From NCBI GenBank assembly GCA_964546955.1, contig CAZJLP010000012.1, positions 1-64,000 of the forward strand: DNA of 64,000 bases, in the 5' to 3' direction. The notes under the pieces were generated by a model. It worked only from the letters and a program-made list of their open reading frames with translations, made no database searches and was not told the origin of the DNA. The DNA comes from CAZJLP01 sp964546955 (GTDB lineage Bacteria > Verrucomicrobiota > Verrucomicrobiia > Opitutales > Opitutaceae). Positions 62,053 through 64,000 of this stretch are shown here, one piece after another. Position 1 is the stretch's first letter; the number at the start of each line of letters is the position of its first letter. A program made the position numbers and the translations under genes.

Positions 62053-63954
62053 GTGGCGGGGAAGCGGCCCGACCACGTAGCGGCCAAGGTGCTCAACGAA
62101 GCGGTTGGCGGGTTGTCGGACGTCGCCGACTACCTCAAGACCGACCCGATTCCTCCGCTTTGGCGCGAGCTGCGGAACTACAATTTTGCCAAGCTGAAAG
62201 CGGATGCGATGGCCGCGGCCATCATCGGGATCATCACGATCCCGCAGGCGATTGGTTTTGCGCTGATTGTGGGGATTCCGGTGCAGGCGGTTCTGGTGAC
62301 GGCGGTCATCGGCGGGGCGGTGTGCGCCGGATTGAGCTCTTCGCGCCATCTGGTTTTCGGACCGACCAACACGATCTCCATCATCCTGGCGGGCGCGCTG
62401 GTGACCATCGCTTCCGTGCCGTTGACCGGGCTGCAGAAAGTGTTGCTGATCGGGTGCCTCATCGGCGCGATCCAACTAGCGGCGGGTTTTTTCAAGTTGG
62501 GCAACCTCACGCACTTTTTTTCGCGCACGGTGATCATCGCCTACAGCACCGCGGTCGGGATACTCATTGCCGTCGGCCAGATTGCGAATCTGCTTGGAAT
62601 TGGCCGCCCCCCCGACGTCGACCTTGCGAGCACGGTGCTGCACTTGGCGGGCAGCTTGATCCACTTCGATTTAAATCCGATGACCGCCGCGGTGGGAGTG
62701 GCGACGCTGCTGCTGTTGATCCTTCTAAGACGCGTGCAGCCCAAATGGCCCGAAGGGATAATTGCCCTCGCGGTTTTCGGCTGCACGGCGATCACGTTGA
62801 ACTTGCAGGACTTCGATGTACCGCTGGTTCGCGATGCAGGCGAAGTCGCGCGAGGGATGCCCTTTTTTGTCGGATTTCCGCTCAACGAAGAAGCGGTGCG
62901 GCTCGTGCCGCAAATCGCGAGCGTGGCATTGGCGGCGGCTATCCTTGGTATGCTCGAAGCCATTTCCATCGCGAAGACGCTCGCGGCGCAGTCCGGCCAG
63001 AAAGTGAACGCGAATCAAGAATTGCTCGCGATGGGTGCGGGGAATCTCGCGGCCACCGCCTTTGGGGCGATGCCGGGTTCGGCCTCATTCATCCGCAGCG
63101 CGCTCAACTTGCAGGCGGGAGGCAGGACGCAGATGTCCTCGTTGATCAGCAGCTTTTTTGTCCTGGTGATCTTGGCCGTTGTCGCGGGGTTCACGAATCA
63201 TATTCCCATCGCGGCGATCGCGGCGCTGCTCATCATGGTCGCGATGCGCTTGATCAACCCCGAACAGATCCGCATCGCCTGCCGTGCGACGAAATCCGAT
63301 GCGGTGGTGTTTTGGGTCACGCTCACGTCCGCGCTGTTCCTTCGTCTGGACACGGCGGTGTATGTCGGGATCGGAATTTCGCTCGCCCTGTTCTTGAAGA
63401 AGGCCAGCGCGCCGTCGCTGGTGGAGTATGGCTTCGATGCGGCGGGCAATTTGTCGGAGCTGGAAAATCGCACGCAGCGGCGAAACGACGCGATTTCGAT
63501 CGTGCACGTGGAAGGTGAATTGTTCTTCGGGGCAGCCGATCTGTTTCAGGAGCAAGTGCGTTATCTCGCGGATGACGACCAGATACGCGTCGTGATTCTG
63601 CGGATGAAAAACGCGCGTCACCTGGATGCGACGTCGGTTATGTCGCTCCTGCAGCTGCACGAGTACCTTCACAAGACGCAACGACATCTCTTGATCAGCG
63701 GCATCAACCCCGACGTGGAGCGCGTGCTCCGCGCGAGTGGGGCTCTTGAGCGGGTGGGGAAGGAGAATATTTTCCCAGCCGAGGCAAATCTGACCGCCAG
63801 CACGAAAAAAGCGCTCCTCCGGGCCTCGCATCTGCTCCAAACGAAAAAGGCCGAGGTGCGGATATTTTACGACCGCAACCGAGAAAAGGCGATCGAGGGT
63901 GCCCCCGCTGCGTCAGCCGGCGACCATGATAAGCCGGATGATTATTCGATTTGA
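62053..63954 (+). CDS. SulP-family anion transporter with STAS domain
   Basis: The 633-residue membrane protein has about 12-14 helices and belongs to the SLC26/SulP group that moves sulfate, bicarbonate or other anions. Seen: AAAIIGIITIPQAIGFALIV near 55 (a usual first-helix motif), VCAGLSSSRHLVFGPTNTIS, GMLEAISIAKTLAAQSGQ, NQELLAMGAGNLAATAFG, and a C-terminal STAS domain (about 475-590, IVHVEGELFFGAADLF and HLDATSVMSLLQLHEYL). The start is GTG 62053, 2 bp after the parB stop, so the two genes may share a transcript. The remaining bases to the end of the window show no gene. Confidence 0.93.
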   Translation: MAGKRPDHVAAKVLNEAVGGLSDVADYLKTDPIPPLWRELRNYNFAKLKADAMAAAIIGIITIPQAIGFALIVGIPVQAVLVTAVIGGAVCAGLSSSRHLVFGPTNTISIILAGALVTIASVPLTGLQKVLLIGCLIGAIQLAAGFFKLGNLTHFFSRTVIIAYSTAVGILIAVGQIANLLGIGRPPDVDLASTVLHLAGSLIHFDLNPMTAAVGVATLLLLILLRRVQPKWPEGIIALAVFGCTAITLNLQDFDVPLVRDAGEVARGMPFFVGFPLNEEAVRLVPQIASVALAAAILGMLEAISIAKTLAAQSGQKVNANQELLAMGAGNLAATAFGAMPGSASFIRSALNLQAGGRTQMSSLISSFFVLVILAVVAGFTNHIPIAAIAALLIMVAMRLINPEQIRIACRATKSDAVVFWVTLTSALFLRLDTAVYVGIGISLALFLKKASAPSLVEYGFDAAGNLSELENRTQRRNDAISIVHVEGELFFGAADLFQEQVRYLADDDQIRVVILRMKNARHLDATSVMSLLQLHEYLHKTQRHLLISGINPDVERVLRASGALERVGKENIFPAEANLTASTKKALLRASHLLQTKKAEVRIFYDRNREKAIEGAPAASAGDHDKPDDYSI

Positions 63955-64000
63955 GGGAAGGAGGGGGCGGGGGGGCATATTGTAAGTACGTAGCAAAAAA

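Noticed and set aside
1..64000. tRNA, rRNA and riboswitch genes
   Set aside because: I scanned the intergenic gaps by eye and saw no cloverleaf with a T-loop GTTCRANNC, no rRNA segment and no familiar riboswitch core. A covariance search would be needed to exclude divergent ones.

Overview
This 64 kb window is GC-rich DNA from a Gram-negative, aerobic, polysaccharide-degrading bacterium. The best guess is Verrucomicrobiota, family Opitutaceae or a close relative. That is an inference from gene content (an AraC/TonB-dependent-receptor pair, Tat-exported Gfo/Idh/MocA oxidoreductase, CBM-rich secreted proteins, a large MoxR/DUF58/VWA operon, an IF-1 with a basic tail) and from the many short-period inverted repeats between genes. 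No rRNA or tRNA was found to confirm it. The assembly has one run of 24 N at 8203-8226.

Layout. 1-2411: start of caa3-type cytochrome oxidase subunit I, subunit II fused to cytochrome c, and a blue-copper lipoprotein. 2744-14626: an eight-gene, largely overlapping operon holding a membrane coiled-coil protein, a MoxR ATPase, a membrane protein, an ABC ATPase and permease, a DUF58 protein and two BatA/VWA-type membrane proteins. 14792-18308: heme A biosynthesis and oxidase assembly (DUF420, ctaB, ctaA, and divergently a CusF-SCO fusion). 18568-20213: a two-gene AAA ATPase plus TOPRIM/DUF4276-like module that resembles defence systems. 20222-27689: an Aas-like acyltransferase/AMP-ligase, a KdgK-like sugar kinase, and a pair of overlapping histidine kinase genes. 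28078-31956: three dehydrogenase/oxidase genes for 2-hydroxyacids. 32147-36245: a secreted polysaccharide-lyase-like protein, superoxide dismutase, TadA, IF-1 and XerD.

36640-48210: two large secreted proteins sharing carbohydrate-binding modules (one a GH8 enzyme) flank a tandem pair of S9 prolyl-oligopeptidase-like proteins in which the catalytic serine position is glycine. 48716-58441: a probable carbohydrate-use locus with an AraC regulator, TonB-dependent receptor, two homologous glycosidase-like proteins and a Tat-exported oxidoreductase. 58743-63954: a membrane histidine kinase, LysM protein, ParB and a SulP anion transporter.

The most unusual feature is the non-coding DNA. At least seven families of inverted repeats sit between genes, often between converging genes. 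Their arms are mostly built from degenerate 6-10 bp tandem units. One family (arm rich in CGTTCT and CTTACT units) occurs five times in the window.
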